Source: Paraburkholderia solisilvae
GTDB lineage: Bacteria; Pseudomonadota; Gammaproteobacteria; Burkholderiales; Burkholderiaceae
Assembly (NCBI RefSeq): GCF_902859875.1
Contig: NZ_CADIKF010000030.1
Location: 1-64,000 of the forward strand
Direction of reading: 5' to 3'
Length of the DNA: 64,000 bases
In this document: positions 17,558 through 26,546 of the stretch, in pieces
Numbering within the stretch: the stretch's first letter is position 1
How the letters are laid out: the number at the start of each line of letters is the position of its first letter
Notes under the pieces: generated by a model
What the model was told of the DNA's origin: nothing
The model's input: only the letters and a program-made list of their open reading frames with translations
Databases searched by the model: none
Program-made: the position numbers and the translations under genes

Positions 17558-18002
17558 GACGGGGCTGCTACGGAGTCGGATGGCGCACCGCGAGAGCGGT
17601 AAAAAAGACGGATTGGCGGCGGCGCGTGGAATCAAGCCACGATGATACAACCAAACGCAAACCGCTCCGGACGCTTGCCGGGAGGGTGGGGCGCTCGACG
17701 GCCGGCGGGGAGCGGCCGCCGCGCGCGTGCTGGCGCGTGCTTGCTGCTCACCAGTCGGCCTACGCTTGCTGGTCTGCACTGGTCCGCCAACAGCTTTGGT
17801 CAGCACCACAGTCAGTCAGCACCAGTCCGTTAGCACCAGTCGATTAGCACCTATCGGCCAACGCCTGCGAATCAGTGCTTGCCCGTTAGCGCTTGTCCGC
17901 CAGCAGTGTCGATCGGTACCAGTCGGTTAGCACCCATCGGCCAACACCCGCCAATCAGCGCTTGCCCGTTAGCACCTTCCAGCCAGCACCATCCAGTCGC
18001 CG
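17558..18002. other. Gene-free repeat-bearing region between P450 and ttcA
   Basis: 445 bases between two leftward genes. It should contain the ttcA promoter, but no clear -35/-10 was picked. From ~17735 to 18000 the sequence is an array of GTTAGCACC, CCAGTCG and GCTTGCCCGTTAGC words. The clearest unit pair is described in the separate repeat entry. Confidence 0.5.
17838..17988. repeat. Two imperfect 68-bp direct repeats, 83-bp period
   Basis: Copy 1 is at 17838-17905 and copy 2 at 17921-17988. Both read AGTCG[A/G]TTAGCACC...ATCGGCCAAC...GCTTGCCCGTTAGC...CCAGCA, with about eleven differences over 68 bases by eye. Related shorter words extend leftward to ~17735. They lie immediately downstream of the P450 stop. 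There is no palindrome within a unit and no regular spacers, so this is not a CRISPR array. Confidence 0.7.
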
Positions 18003-19424
18003 CTAGCGCGGCTTCATCCGGAACAGCACGGGTCGATCGGGGACGGTCGTCGCGCGGCCGACCGGCAGCACCGGCTCGTCGCTCGCGAGTTGCACATCGA
18101 AGGCCTGCACGAGGCGCGCGAGCGCCAGCGTCGTTTCCGCGAGCGTGAACTGCGCGCCGACGCAGACGCGTGGCCCGGTGCCGAACGGCAGGTAAGTAAA
18201 GCGCGCGGGTTGCGGCGCGCCCGGCAGAAAGCGCGCGGGATCGAACGCATCCGGGTTCTGCCAGTAGCCGCGGTGATGATGCAGCACCCACGGGCTGATC
18301 ATGATGTGCGTGCCGCGCGTCACTGCGAGTCCTTCAAGCTGGTCGGGCTCGACGCAGCGGCGCAGGATCACCCATGCCGGCGGATAAAGACGCAGCGTCT
18401 CGTCGATTACCGCGCGCGTGTACGGGAGTGCCTGGAGCGCATCGCCGGCACGCTCCGGGCTCAGATCGACGTCGCGCACTTCGCCGGCGAGCGCGGCTTG
18501 CGCATCGGGCACATTGGCGAGCAGGTACAGCGCCCATAGCAGCGTCAAGCCGCTCGGCTCGTGACCCGCGACGATCATCGTGCCGATCTGATCGGCCAGC
18601 TCGACGCGGCTGAATGCGGCGCCGGTGTGCGGATCGCGTGCGGCGAGCAGCGCATCGAACAGATCGCGCGGAGCGTCGTCGGCGGGCTGGCGCTCCCGCG
18701 CATCGATGATCTGATCGACAAGCGCGAGCCAGCGTTTGCGAAATCCGTTGCGCACCACATCGCGCGGCGTCGGCACCCAGTACGGCATCACCAGTTCCGC
18801 GAAGCTCGCCTGTGTGTGCCGCTGCATGAATTCCTGCACCGCGGCGCGCACCGCCGGCCCATATTCGCGAATCTCGAGCGAAAACATCGAGCGGGCCGCG
18901 ATCTTGAGCGCAAGCGATTGCATGACCGGCAACAGATTGACCGGCGCGCCATCCTGCGCGGCGAGCGAGCGCACTTCATCTTCCGTGCATGCGGCCACAT
19001 GGCGCGCGAGGACGGGCAGCATCTTCGGCGCGAGCGTCGGCGTGATCGTGCGGCGCTGATGCTTCCACTGCTCGCCGGTCGCCAGCATCAGGCTGTAGCG
19101 TCCGATCGGGCGGATCAGCCGGATCGCATACTCGGTGCGCGCGTAGTGGTTGTGGTTTTCGACGAGCACACGGTGAATCATCTCCGGCTGGTTGAGCAGC
19201 ACGCGCTTCTGGTGGAACAGCCGCTCTTCGACGTAGCCAGCTTCGTACGCTTCGTTCGTCCACAGTTGCAGACCGTTGTTGCGCATCGCGCGCACGAAGC
19301 CGGCCGCCGATACCTGGCGCGCGGGCAACGCGGGCAGTGGCTGCCTGAATAACGGGGCGCGAAGAGTTGTTGCGTCGGCCGGCAACGTCGACGAAGTACG
19401 CGAGGGCGCGTGCGAAAGGGGCAA
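18003..19424 (-). CDS. Cytochrome P450
   Basis: 473 aa. The haem-thiolate motif FGTGPRVCVG is present with ligand Cys421. The I-helix oxygen-activation segment is MIVAGHEPSGLTLLW, and the K-helix ExxR is ETLRLYPPAWVILRR. PFGTGP and PDAFDPARFLPG are also typical. The start is a TTG with GGAG seven bases upstream; no ATG gives a full-length N-terminus. No ferredoxin or reductase gene is adjacent, so redox partners are encoded elsewhere. The overall pattern resembles bacterial fatty-acid or terpene-type P450s, but the substrate cannot be read from sequence. Confidence 0.93.
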   Translation of the reverse strand: MPLSHAPSRTSSTLPADATTLRAPLFRQPLPALPARQVSAAGFVRAMRNNGLQLWTNEAYEAGYVEERLFHQKRVLLNQPEMIHRVLVENHNHYARTEYAIRLIRPIGRYSLMLATGEQWKHQRRTITPTLAPKMLPVLARHVAACTEDEVRSLAAQDGAPVNLLPVMQSLALKIAARSMFSLEIREYGPAVRAAVQEFMQRHTQASFAELVMPYWVPTPRDVVRNGFRKRWLALVDQIIDARERQPADDAPRDLFDALLAARDPHTGAAFSRVELADQIGTMIVAGHEPSGLTLLWALYLLANVPDAQAALAGEVRDVDLSPERAGDALQALPYTRAVIDETLRLYPPAWVILRRCVEPDQLEGLAVTRGTHIMISPWVLHHHRGYWQNPDAFDPARFLPGAPQPARFTYLPFGTGPRVCVGAQFTLAETTLALARLVQAFDVQLASDEPVLPVGRATTVPDRPVLFRMKPR

Positions 19425-19750
19425 AGGGGTTCTCCGTCAGCGGTTCGGTCGGTCGGATGGGTGCGGCAGCGGCTCAATCCCGAAGAACGTTCGGCGTGAA
19501 TCGACTATTCCAGGCGTGCAGAGGCGATCCGCCAATGCACCGGAAACGTTTGCGATGTATTGGCGAAAGGTCTGTGATGCGGTTCGCCATGCATTTTCCG
19601 GCATGCGAAGCCGGAGCTACGCATACGCACAGCCGGAATAATTTTTGACAGATGTGCCGTACATGTCCGCGCTTCGCGGCTTCCGGCGCGGTTTTGCGGC
19701 GATGCCGCATGTTAGAATTGCGCACCCGAAACTCGTCCAACGCCCACGAC
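19425..19750. other. Divergent intergenic region, P450 / glmU
   Basis: 326 bases between divergent P450 and glmU starts. It must hold both promoters. The stretch from ~19640 is less GC-rich (GGAATAATTTTTGACAG), a plausible place for glmU promoter elements, but no confident -35/-10 pair was assigned. No gene seen. Confidence 0.45.
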
Positions 19751-21112
19751 ATGAACATCGTGATTCTGGCGGCAGGCACTGGCAAGCGCATGCGTTCCGC
19801 GTTGCCGAAAGTGCTACATCCCCTGGCCGGTCGGCCGCTTCTCGCGCACGTTATCGATACCGCCCGCACGCTCGAGCCGACGCGTCTGGTCGTCGTGATC
19901 GGGTACGGCGCCGATCTGGTGCGTGAAGCCGTCGCCGCGCCCGACGTGCAATTCGCCGTGCAGGAACAGCAGCTCGGCACCGGCCACGCGGTGCAGCAGG
20001 CGCTGCCGCTGCTCGATCCATCGGTGCCCACGCTCGTGCTGTATGGCGACGTGCCGCTCACGCGCGCCAGCACGCTGCGCCGTCTGACTGACGGCGCGGG
20101 GCAGCACGGCTACGGCGTGCTGACCGTCACGCTCGACAATCCCACCGGTTATGGCCGCATCGTGCGCAACGCGGCGGGCAAGGTCGAGCGCATTGTCGAG
20201 CAGAAGGACGCGACGCCCGCGCAGCAACAAATCTGCGAAATCAACACCGGCATCGTCGTGATGCCCACCGCGCGGCTTGACGCGTGGCTCGGCGCATTGA
20301 AGAACGACAACTCGCAGGGCGAGTTCTACCTGACCGACGTCGTCGAGCTCGCGATCGAAGCGGGCCTCGAAATCGTCACGGCTCAGCCCGATGAAGAGTG
20401 GGAGACGCTTGGCGTCAACAGCAAGCAGCAGCTTGCGGAACTCGAGCGCATCCATCAGCGCAACGTCGCGGACGCATTGCTTGTTGCCGGCGTCACGCTT
20501 GCGGACCCGGCGCGCATCGACGTGCGCGGGTCGCTCGAATGCGGGCGCGACGTGTCGATCGATGTCAACTGCGTGTTCGAAGGGCGCGTGGTGCTGGCGG
20601 ACAACGTGTCGATCGGCCCGAATTGCGTGATCCGCAATGCGACGATCGGCGCGGGCACGCGTGTCGATGCGTATACGCATATCGAAGGCGCCGAGGTCGG
20701 CGCGCACGCGGTGCTCGGCCCGTACGCGCGGCTGCGGCCGGGCGCGACGCTCGCGGACGAAGTGCATATCGGCAACTTCGTCGAAGTGAAGAACGCGGTA
20801 ATCGGCCGCGGCTCGAAGGCGAACCACCTGAGCTACGTCGGCGACTCGGATGTCGGCACGCGCGTGAATATCGGCGCGGGTACGATCACCTGCAATTACG
20901 ATGGTGCGAACAAATTCCGCACGGTAATCGAAGACGACGTATTTGTCGGTTCCGATACGCAGCTGGTCGCGCCGGTGCGCGTCGGCCGCGGCGCGACGAT
21001 CGCGGCCGGCACGACAGTATGGAAGGACGTCGAGGAAGGCGTGCTTGTATTGAACGACAAGACACAAACGGGCAAGCAAGGTTATGTGCGCCCGACCAAA
21101 AAGAAAGGCTGA
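19751..21112 (+). CDS. glmU: Bifunctional GlcN-1-P acetyltransferase / GlcNAc-1-P uridyltransferase
   Basis: 453 aa. It makes UDP-GlcNAc for peptidoglycan and LPS. The N-terminal pyrophosphorylase signature is LAAGTGKRMRSALPKVLHPLAG. The Q-rich block EQQLGTGHAV and the metal-binding YGDVPL are present. The C-terminal half (~250-440) is a left-handed beta-helix of hexapeptide repeats, with the acetyltransferase segment GNFVEVKNAVIGRGSKANHLSYVGDSDVG. Length matches E. coli GlmU (456). The start chosen opens directly on the catalytic motif. It is followed 141 bases later by glmS, the usual partner order. Confidence 0.97.
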   Translation: MNIVILAAGTGKRMRSALPKVLHPLAGRPLLAHVIDTARTLEPTRLVVVIGYGADLVREAVAAPDVQFAVQEQQLGTGHAVQQALPLLDPSVPTLVLYGDVPLTRASTLRRLTDGAGQHGYGVLTVTLDNPTGYGRIVRNAAGKVERIVEQKDATPAQQQICEINTGIVVMPTARLDAWLGALKNDNSQGEFYLTDVVELAIEAGLEIVTAQPDEEWETLGVNSKQQLAELERIHQRNVADALLVAGVTLADPARIDVRGSLECGRDVSIDVNCVFEGRVVLADNVSIGPNCVIRNATIGAGTRVDAYTHIEGAEVGAHAVLGPYARLRPGATLADEVHIGNFVEVKNAVIGRGSKANHLSYVGDSDVGTRVNIGAGTITCNYDGANKFRTVIEDDVFVGSDTQLVAPVRVGRGATIAAGTTVWKDVEEGVLVLNDKTQTGKQGYVRPTKKKG

Positions 21113-21253
21113 CGGGGCCGGCGCAGCCATGCTTTACGCGCCGCGCACATTCTTGCGAGGGCGGACGCGACAGACCGAAACGGGCTCGACGTCGCAATCC
21201 GCCGCAGTCGCAATTGAACTCTGCAACCCAACTCTGCAAAAGGATCATCAGCT

Positions 21254-23071
21254 ATGTGCGGTATTGTCGGCGCGGTCGCGCAACGTAACATCGTTTCCGT
21301 TTTGATCGAGGGGCTGCGGAGGCTTGAATACCGTGGCTACGATTCGTGCGGCGTCGCGGTGCTCGCCGACGGCGAGCCGCGCCGCGCACGCAGCGTCGCG
21401 CGCGTGGCCGATCTCGACGACCAGGTGCGCGACACGAAGCTTGGCGGCGTCACCGGCATTGCGCATACGCGCTGGGCGACGCATGGCGCGCCGGTCACGG
21501 ACAACGCGCACCCGATCTTCTCGCGCGACACGCTCGCGATCGTGCACAACGGCATTATCGAAAACTACGAGACGTTGCGCGAGATGCTGCGCGGCAAGGG
21601 TTACGAGTTCGTCTCGCAGACCGATACCGAAGTGATCGCGCATCTGATCCACAGCGTCTACCGCGGCGACCTGTTCGCGGCGGTGCGCGAAACCGTGCAG
21701 CAACTGCACGGCGCTTATGCGATCGCGGTGCTGCACAAGGACCAGCCGCATACGGTGGTCGGCGCGCGGCAAGGCTCGCCGCTCGTGGTGGGTTTGGGCG
21801 AAGGCGAAAACTTCCTTGCGTCCGACGCGCTGGCGCTCGCGGGCAGCACCGATCGTTTCGTGTTCCTTGAAGAAGGCGACGTCTGCGAACTGACGCTTGA
21901 CGGCGTGCGCATTGTCGATCGCGATGGCCAGCCGGCGCAGCGCGACGCGCGCCAGGTCGCGGCTTACGGTGGCGCGGTCGAACTCGGCCCGTATCGTCAT
22001 TTCATGCAGAAGGAAATTTTCGAGCAGCCGCGCGCGATCAGCGACACGATTCCGCAAGCCGATGCGTTCGACGCGTCGCTGTTCGGCGAAGGTGCGCCGA
22101 AGGTGTTCGAGGAGATCGACAGTCTGCTGATTCTCGCGTGCGGTACGAGCTATTACTCGGGGCTGACCGCGAAGTATTGGCTTGAGTCGATCGCGAAGAT
22201 TCCGACGCAGGTGGAGATTGCGAGCGAATACCGGTATCGCGATTCGGTGCCGAACCCGAAGGCGCTGGTTGTCGTGATTTCGCAGTCCGGTGAAACCGCG
22301 GATACGCTTGCCGCGCTCAAGCATGCGCAGTCGCTTGGCCATCCGCACACGCTCGCGGTGTGCAACGTCGGCACGAGCGCGATGGTGCGGCAGACCGAAT
22401 TCGCGTTCCTCACGCATGCGGGGCGCGAGATTGGCGTTGCCTCGACGAAGGCGTTTACTACGCAGCTGGTTGCGCTGTTCGTGCTTGCCGCTACGCTCGG
22501 CAAGCTGCGTGGCCATGTGGACGCATCGCAGGAAAGCAACTACATCAAGCAACTGCGCCATCTGCCGGCTGCGTTGAACAGCGTGCTTGCGCTCGAGCCG
22601 CAGATTATCGCGTGGTCGGAAGAGTTTTCGCGCAAGGAGAATGCGTTGTTCCTCGGGCGCGGGTTGCACTATCCGATCGCACTGGAAGGGGCGCTTAAGC
22701 TGAAGGAAATTTCGTATATCCATGCGGAAGCGTATCCGGCTGGTGAGTTGAAGCATGGGCCGCTTGCGCTTGTTACTGAAGCGATGCCGGTGGTGACCGT
22801 TGCACCGAATGATGCGTTGCTGGAAAAGCTGAAGTCGAACATTCAGGAAGTGCGTGCGCGCGGCGGTCAGCTGTATGTCTTTGCGGATGCGGATACGCGC
22901 ATTGTCAATGCGGAAGGGCTGCATGTGATTCGGATGCCGGAGCATTACGGGTTGCTGTCGCCGATTCTGCATGTGGTGCCGCTGCAGTTGCTTGCGTATC
23001 ACACCGCGTGTGCGCGTGGGACGGATGTGGATAAGCCGCGGAATCTGGCGAAGTCGGTGACGGTGGAGTAG
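21254..23071 (+). CDS. glmS: Glutamine-fructose-6-phosphate aminotransferase (isomerizing)
   Basis: 605 aa. It makes glucosamine-6-phosphate, the entry step to UDP-GlcNAc. The mature N-terminus is CGIVGAVAQ, with Cys2 as glutaminase nucleophile. Glutaminase blocks are RWATHG and HNGIIENY. Two SIS domains follow (ACGTSYYSG and SQSGETADTLAAL; then ALFLGRGLHYPIALEGALKLKE). The conserved end is DVDKPRNLAKSVTVE. AAGGAT precedes the ATG. No glmS ribozyme is expected in this lineage, and none was seen in the 141-base gap behind glmU. Confidence 0.97.
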   Translation: MCGIVGAVAQRNIVSVLIEGLRRLEYRGYDSCGVAVLADGEPRRARSVARVADLDDQVRDTKLGGVTGIAHTRWATHGAPVTDNAHPIFSRDTLAIVHNGIIENYETLREMLRGKGYEFVSQTDTEVIAHLIHSVYRGDLFAAVRETVQQLHGAYAIAVLHKDQPHTVVGARQGSPLVVGLGEGENFLASDALALAGSTDRFVFLEEGDVCELTLDGVRIVDRDGQPAQRDARQVAAYGGAVELGPYRHFMQKEIFEQPRAISDTIPQADAFDASLFGEGAPKVFEEIDSLLILACGTSYYSGLTAKYWLESIAKIPTQVEIASEYRYRDSVPNPKALVVVISQSGETADTLAALKHAQSLGHPHTLAVCNVGTSAMVRQTEFAFLTHAGREIGVASTKAFTTQLVALFVLAATLGKLRGHVDASQESNYIKQLRHLPAALNSVLALEPQIIAWSEEFSRKENALFLGRGLHYPIALEGALKLKEISYIHAEAYPAGELKHGPLALVTEAMPVVTVAPNDALLEKLKSNIQEVRARGGQLYVFADADTRIVNAEGLHVIRMPEHYGLLSPILHVVPLQLLAYHTACARGTDVDKPRNLAKSVTVE

Positions 23072-23367
23072 GGGGGCGAGGCGTCCGTATTGGCGGGCAA
23101 TGAAAGCGTTCCGTTGCCACTCGACTTCCCATCCGGGCAGTCTTGTGGCTGATTCTCTTCGCACACCCATACCGCCTCGCTGAACTGTTCACAAAGCTCG
23201 CCACCACCGTTTCGGTGCGCAGAAAAAGTAGAAGGTAGTACACCAACAATTGCAGAAATTCCTGCACTCCAATTCAGCCCGTTCGTAGACCCAAACCCCG
23301 TCTCTCTGGATATGTTTGTCAAACCTGTTCGTAACAGGTAACGGCAGACAATCAATCCGGAGAACTT
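23072..23367. other. Intergenic leader of the RHS gene with a short palindrome
   Basis: 296 bases with no recognisable gene. The stretch from ~23160 is lower in GC than glmS. A compact inverted repeat ACCTGTT-CGT-AACAGGT lies at 23323-23339, 29 bases before the RHS start. It could be an operator or a small mRNA hairpin close to the ribosome site. Confidence 0.45.
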
Positions 23368-25755
23368 ATGCCTGAAAAAGGATGGCTGGGCAAAGCACGC
23401 GCGCGCCTTGTGCACGTGCTCGCCTTGGGTTTCATCGTTGCGTTCGCAACAGATGCCTATGCAAGCGGCGGCGACACGTCGTGCTTCGGACTCTACGCAC
23501 AAGCGCGCGCGACACCCGGCACACGCGGCTGCGCGATCAGTGTCGCCGGCGGCACGCCCGGCGGGATGGGCAACTACAGTTGCATCAACCGGCTCGACCT
23601 GATCGACAGCTATTGCAATACGCCGTCGACGGCAGCACCCGAAGCGAGTTGCGCGGTAGGCGATCCGGTTTATCCGGCGACCGGCGTCACCACGCTCAGT
23701 GAAACGGATTTTGTCAGCGGCGGCGACACACCGTTAGTGTTCAAACGGACCTATCGTTCCGCGCCATTCACACGGACCGACGCCGGGTTCGGCACCAACT
23801 GGTTTCACAACTGGCAACGCCAGTTGGATGTAGCAAAGGCGACCGGCACTTCGCCGCAAGTGATCGCCTATCGCGACGACGGAACGAAGCTGACGTTCGT
23901 CAAGGAAGCTGGCCTGTGGCGGGCATCGGGCGGCATGCCGTTCGCGCTCGCGGAAAGCGCGTCGAGCTGGACGGTGACGGACCTGACCACCGACACGCGC
24001 GAAACGTATTCGACAAAGGGTGTGCTGCAGACGGTGCGCACGCACGAGCGGCGCGTGACAACGCTCACGTATAGCGACGCGAATACGCCGTCTTCGATTG
24101 CGCCTGAGCCGGGCCTGCTGATCGCCGTGTCGGAGCACGCGGACGATTCCATCACGTATTACGACCTCGAGCTGCACTTCACGTATGACGCGAAATCGCG
24201 GATCACGCAGCTCACCGCGCCTGGCGGTGCGGTAACGCGCTACGGCTACGACCAGCACGACAACCTGGTATCGGTCACGTGGCCCGACGGTTACGTGCGC
24301 CGCTTCGCCTACGAGAACACGGCGTTCTGGACCTTGCTGACGGGTGTGATCGACGAGACCGGCTCGCGCATCGCGACCTGGACGTACGACGCGAAAGGCC
24401 GGGCGATCGCGGTCAGCCATCCGGACACGACGCGCAATGTGCAGTTCGCCTATGGCGACGGGACGACGACCGTCACCGACAGCCGGCAGAGCACCACGCT
24501 GAACTTTGCACTGTTGGGCGGCGTCGCGCGTCCGGTGGGCAGCAGTTCGGCAGCGGGCTCGACGGGCACGACATGGGATGCGTCGGGAAATCTGCTGACG
24601 GACACGGCCGCGGACGGCAGCACCAGCGAGTTCACCTACGACGCCGCCGGACGGCCGGTTCGCGTGATGCGGCGCAGCGGCCAGGGTACACAAATCACAT
24701 CGATGCGATACGCGGACGGCACGAGCCTGCGTCCGTCACTGGTGGCGGTGCCGGGCAAGATGCGTGCGTTCGTCTACGACGATGCGGGTAACGCGACCGG
24801 CATCAGCGAACTGACGACGGATGATCCGACGGGTGCGCGCGGATTCGATGCATCGACGGCGGGTGGTCAGAAGCGTACGTACGGCATGACGTATGACTCG
24901 TTCAATCACCTGAAGACGATGCAGGTGTACACGAACGGCGTGCTGACCGAGAACTGGCGGCTAACGACGGACGCGTCGGGCAACAGTCGCGACTGGCTCG
25001 ACTACGTCAGCGGCCGGACGGTGGGAGTTTACCTGAGGGATGCGGCGCATCGGCCGGTGAGCATCTCGACGGGAGATGCCGACGTGACGGTGAGCTACGA
25101 CGCTCGCGGACGCGTCACGAAGTTCGTTTATCTGGAGTCCGGCCGGCCGTCGAACGGGAATGTAGATAGGCGGCTGACAGTGAGCTACGGATATTCGCCG
25201 GATGGGCGCGTGGTCTCGCGCACCGGAACGCTCGCGACGGACGGCGGCGCGGAGGTGGCGGTCAGCAGCGACGAGATTGACCGGTGGCTGGATAATTACG
25301 AGGCTGGGGCGTTGTCGATGGGGCCGTCGCCCGGGCCGCTTGCGTTGCTCAAGGCGCTTGGAGCGTTGCCGGAGCCGGGGCTCGAGGATGTTTGCGTCGA
25401 GTGCGTGCTGCCGCCGGTGAGGTGGGCGGCGGGGGCGGTGAGTTGGGGGATGTCTGTTGTAGGTCGTAACGGTGGGCAATGCAAGACGAACCTGTTGGAC
25501 AAGTCTAATATCAATTGGGGAAAGAATGACAATCAGATCGGGCACACGTATCGTCACGTCGACGCGGCAGGGATTCCACGCGGACCGGTAACAAAAGCGA
25601 TTGAACAAGATGTCGCCGAAAACAGCGGTGCGCAACTTGCCGTCGGACAAGGACGTACTTTCAGTGTGACTGTTGACGGCATCGTCATTGAGTATTCAGC
25701 GTACAGACAATCCCCCGATCTGGTACGAGTCGGTTCGCTTCGCCCAATCTTGTAA
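23368..25755 (+). CDS. Secreted RHS/YD-repeat protein with variable C-terminal tip (candidate polymorphic toxin)
   Basis: 795 aa. Residues ~1-33 are a Sec-type signal (basic start, VHVLALGFIVAFA core, AYA-S cleavage-like site). A DUF6531-like block follows (GDPVYPATGVTTLSETDFVS, PLVFKRTYRS). Then come YD/RHS repeats (FTYDAKSRITQLT, YGYDQHDNLVSVTWPDG, FTYDAAGRPVRVMRR, VSYDARGRVTKFVY) to residue ~620. The canonical DPxGL junction of RHS cores is missing. From residue ~690 composition shifts to lower GC, and the tip (NLLDKSNINWGKNDNQIGHTY onward) is unrelated to the repeats. It has spaced His/Arg/Tyr/Ser residues, including HTYRH, suggestive of a small nuclease-like toxin, but I cannot assign a family. 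Immunity-like genes follow at once. No VgrG, PAAR or T6SS gene is nearby. Confidence 0.8.
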   Translation: MPEKGWLGKARARLVHVLALGFIVAFATDAYASGGDTSCFGLYAQARATPGTRGCAISVAGGTPGGMGNYSCINRLDLIDSYCNTPSTAAPEASCAVGDPVYPATGVTTLSETDFVSGGDTPLVFKRTYRSAPFTRTDAGFGTNWFHNWQRQLDVAKATGTSPQVIAYRDDGTKLTFVKEAGLWRASGGMPFALAESASSWTVTDLTTDTRETYSTKGVLQTVRTHERRVTTLTYSDANTPSSIAPEPGLLIAVSEHADDSITYYDLELHFTYDAKSRITQLTAPGGAVTRYGYDQHDNLVSVTWPDGYVRRFAYENTAFWTLLTGVIDETGSRIATWTYDAKGRAIAVSHPDTTRNVQFAYGDGTTTVTDSRQSTTLNFALLGGVARPVGSSSAAGSTGTTWDASGNLLTDTAADGSTSEFTYDAAGRPVRVMRRSGQGTQITSMRYADGTSLRPSLVAVPGKMRAFVYDDAGNATGISELTTDDPTGARGFDASTAGGQKRTYGMTYDSFNHLKTMQVYTNGVLTENWRLTTDASGNSRDWLDYVSGRTVGVYLRDAAHRPVSISTGDADVTVSYDARGRVTKFVYLESGRPSNGNVDRRLTVSYGYSPDGRVVSRTGTLATDGGAEVAVSSDEIDRWLDNYEAGALSMGPSPGPLALLKALGALPEPGLEDVCVECVLPPVRWAAGAVSWGMSVVGRNGGQCKTNLLDKSNINWGKNDNQIGHTYRHVDAAGIPRGPVTKAIEQDVAENSGAQLAVGQGRTFSVTVDGIVIEYSAYRQSPDLVRVGSLRPIL

Positions 25756-25779
25756 CGACAGGCAATAAAGGTATCCCTG

Positions 25780-26226
25780 ATGTCCCGTTCACTTGAAGTG
25801 CGTGAATACAAGCTGTTGGACTTCTTGCTCGACGTCAATGAGCCGCTATACGGCCATCGCGTAAAAATTTGGAAGAAGCAAATCAAGACATGTCGAGTAC
25901 GTGAAATTGACACACCGTACTTTCTGGCCGTGTGTCATGAGGACGTGGTCGAACAAAGTGGATGCGGTGCGGTCACCTTGGGCCGCGAGCTGATTGCTAT
26001 CGACCAAAGCGTTCCTGTTTTGATATACGCGGTGTTGATGAAAACTCCTTCGGACTGGATCGTCGATATTTTCAATGTGGACAGGCTCGACGGAGAAGCG
26101 CTCATGACATATCCGGAAGCTGGCGATGGCTTGATGATCATGGAGGCGGGAAAAAGAGTGGGTGGAGCGGATTGGCGCTCGGTTTATGGCGAATCTGATC
26201 TTCCTCCTCCTGCGATACTGGAATAG
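25780..26226 (+). CDS. Candidate immunity protein for the RHS tip
   Basis: 148 aa, soluble, no signal peptide. It starts 24 bases after the RHS stop on the same strand, the classic position for a cognate immunity gene. The N-terminal part (SRSLEVREYKLLDFLLDVNE) is loosely reminiscent of DUF6984-type small proteins, while the middle (PVLIYAVLMKTPSDWIVDIFNVDRLDG) looks like a beta-rich domain. I do not recognise a named family with confidence. The immunity role rests on position, lower GC and size. AGGCAATAAAGG lies upstream, a weak ribosome site. Confidence 0.6.
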   Translation: MSRSLEVREYKLLDFLLDVNEPLYGHRVKIWKKQIKTCRVREIDTPYFLAVCHEDVVEQSGCGAVTLGRELIAIDQSVPVLIYAVLMKTPSDWIVDIFNVDRLDGEALMTYPEAGDGLMIMEAGKRVGGADWRSVYGESDLPPPAILE

Positions 26227-26442
26227 GGCGTTGGTGATTCTTCAGATGCGGCGCATTCCGATGTATAAACGAACGTGACGCATCGTTCGCTCGGTGTCAG
26301 ATGCGGTTTTGCTCAAAGGCAGCAGACCCTTTTTGCCTCTGTCTCGTCAGTGCAGAAGACATTTGGTGCGATGCACGGTTTGGCATTGCCGGCTGCACGC
26401 ACGGACGCTCACCATAAACGACAACCCGGGAGGCTCGTAGAT

Positions 26443-26546
26443 ATGGCGAAAATCGCATTCGACCTGTTCGAAGAACACTGGAAAGAGATTCTGGCAGTTG
26501 GCCGAGATTCCTAAAGGAAGCGTTTGAGAGCGGCGAAGAATGGTGA
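26443..26546 (+). pseudogene. Internally deleted and frameshifted remnant of the 88-aa immunity-like family
   Basis: It begins ATGGCGAAAATCGCATTCGA (MAKIAFDLF), the same start as the copy at 27745, with GGGAGG upstream. It then jumps directly to the C-terminal part of the family (EEHWKEILAVGR, as in the gene at 27339), so about 55 codons are missing. After GGCCGAGA one base is absent relative to the intact copy, giving a stop at 26512-26514. In the other frame the original tail (GAAGAATGGTGA) is still present to 26546. It is therefore a dead recombinant between two paralogues. Confidence 0.75.

Noticed and set aside
17735..18002. CRISPR array
   Set aside because: Only two long imperfect units with no unit palindrome, no constant repeat and no regular unique spacers; no cas genes in the window.
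21113..21253. glmS ribozyme or riboswitch upstream of glmS
   Set aside because: The gap is short, shows no glmS ribozyme-like structure, and such ribozymes are a feature of Gram-positive bacteria.
21248..23170. A 640-codon minus-strand frame opposite glmS
   Set aside because: Same reason: a shadow of a strongly conserved gene, with biased Arg/His/Asn composition.
23368..25755. T6SS RHS effector
   Set aside because: A Sec signal is present. No VgrG, PAAR domain, EagR chaperone or other T6SS gene is in the window.
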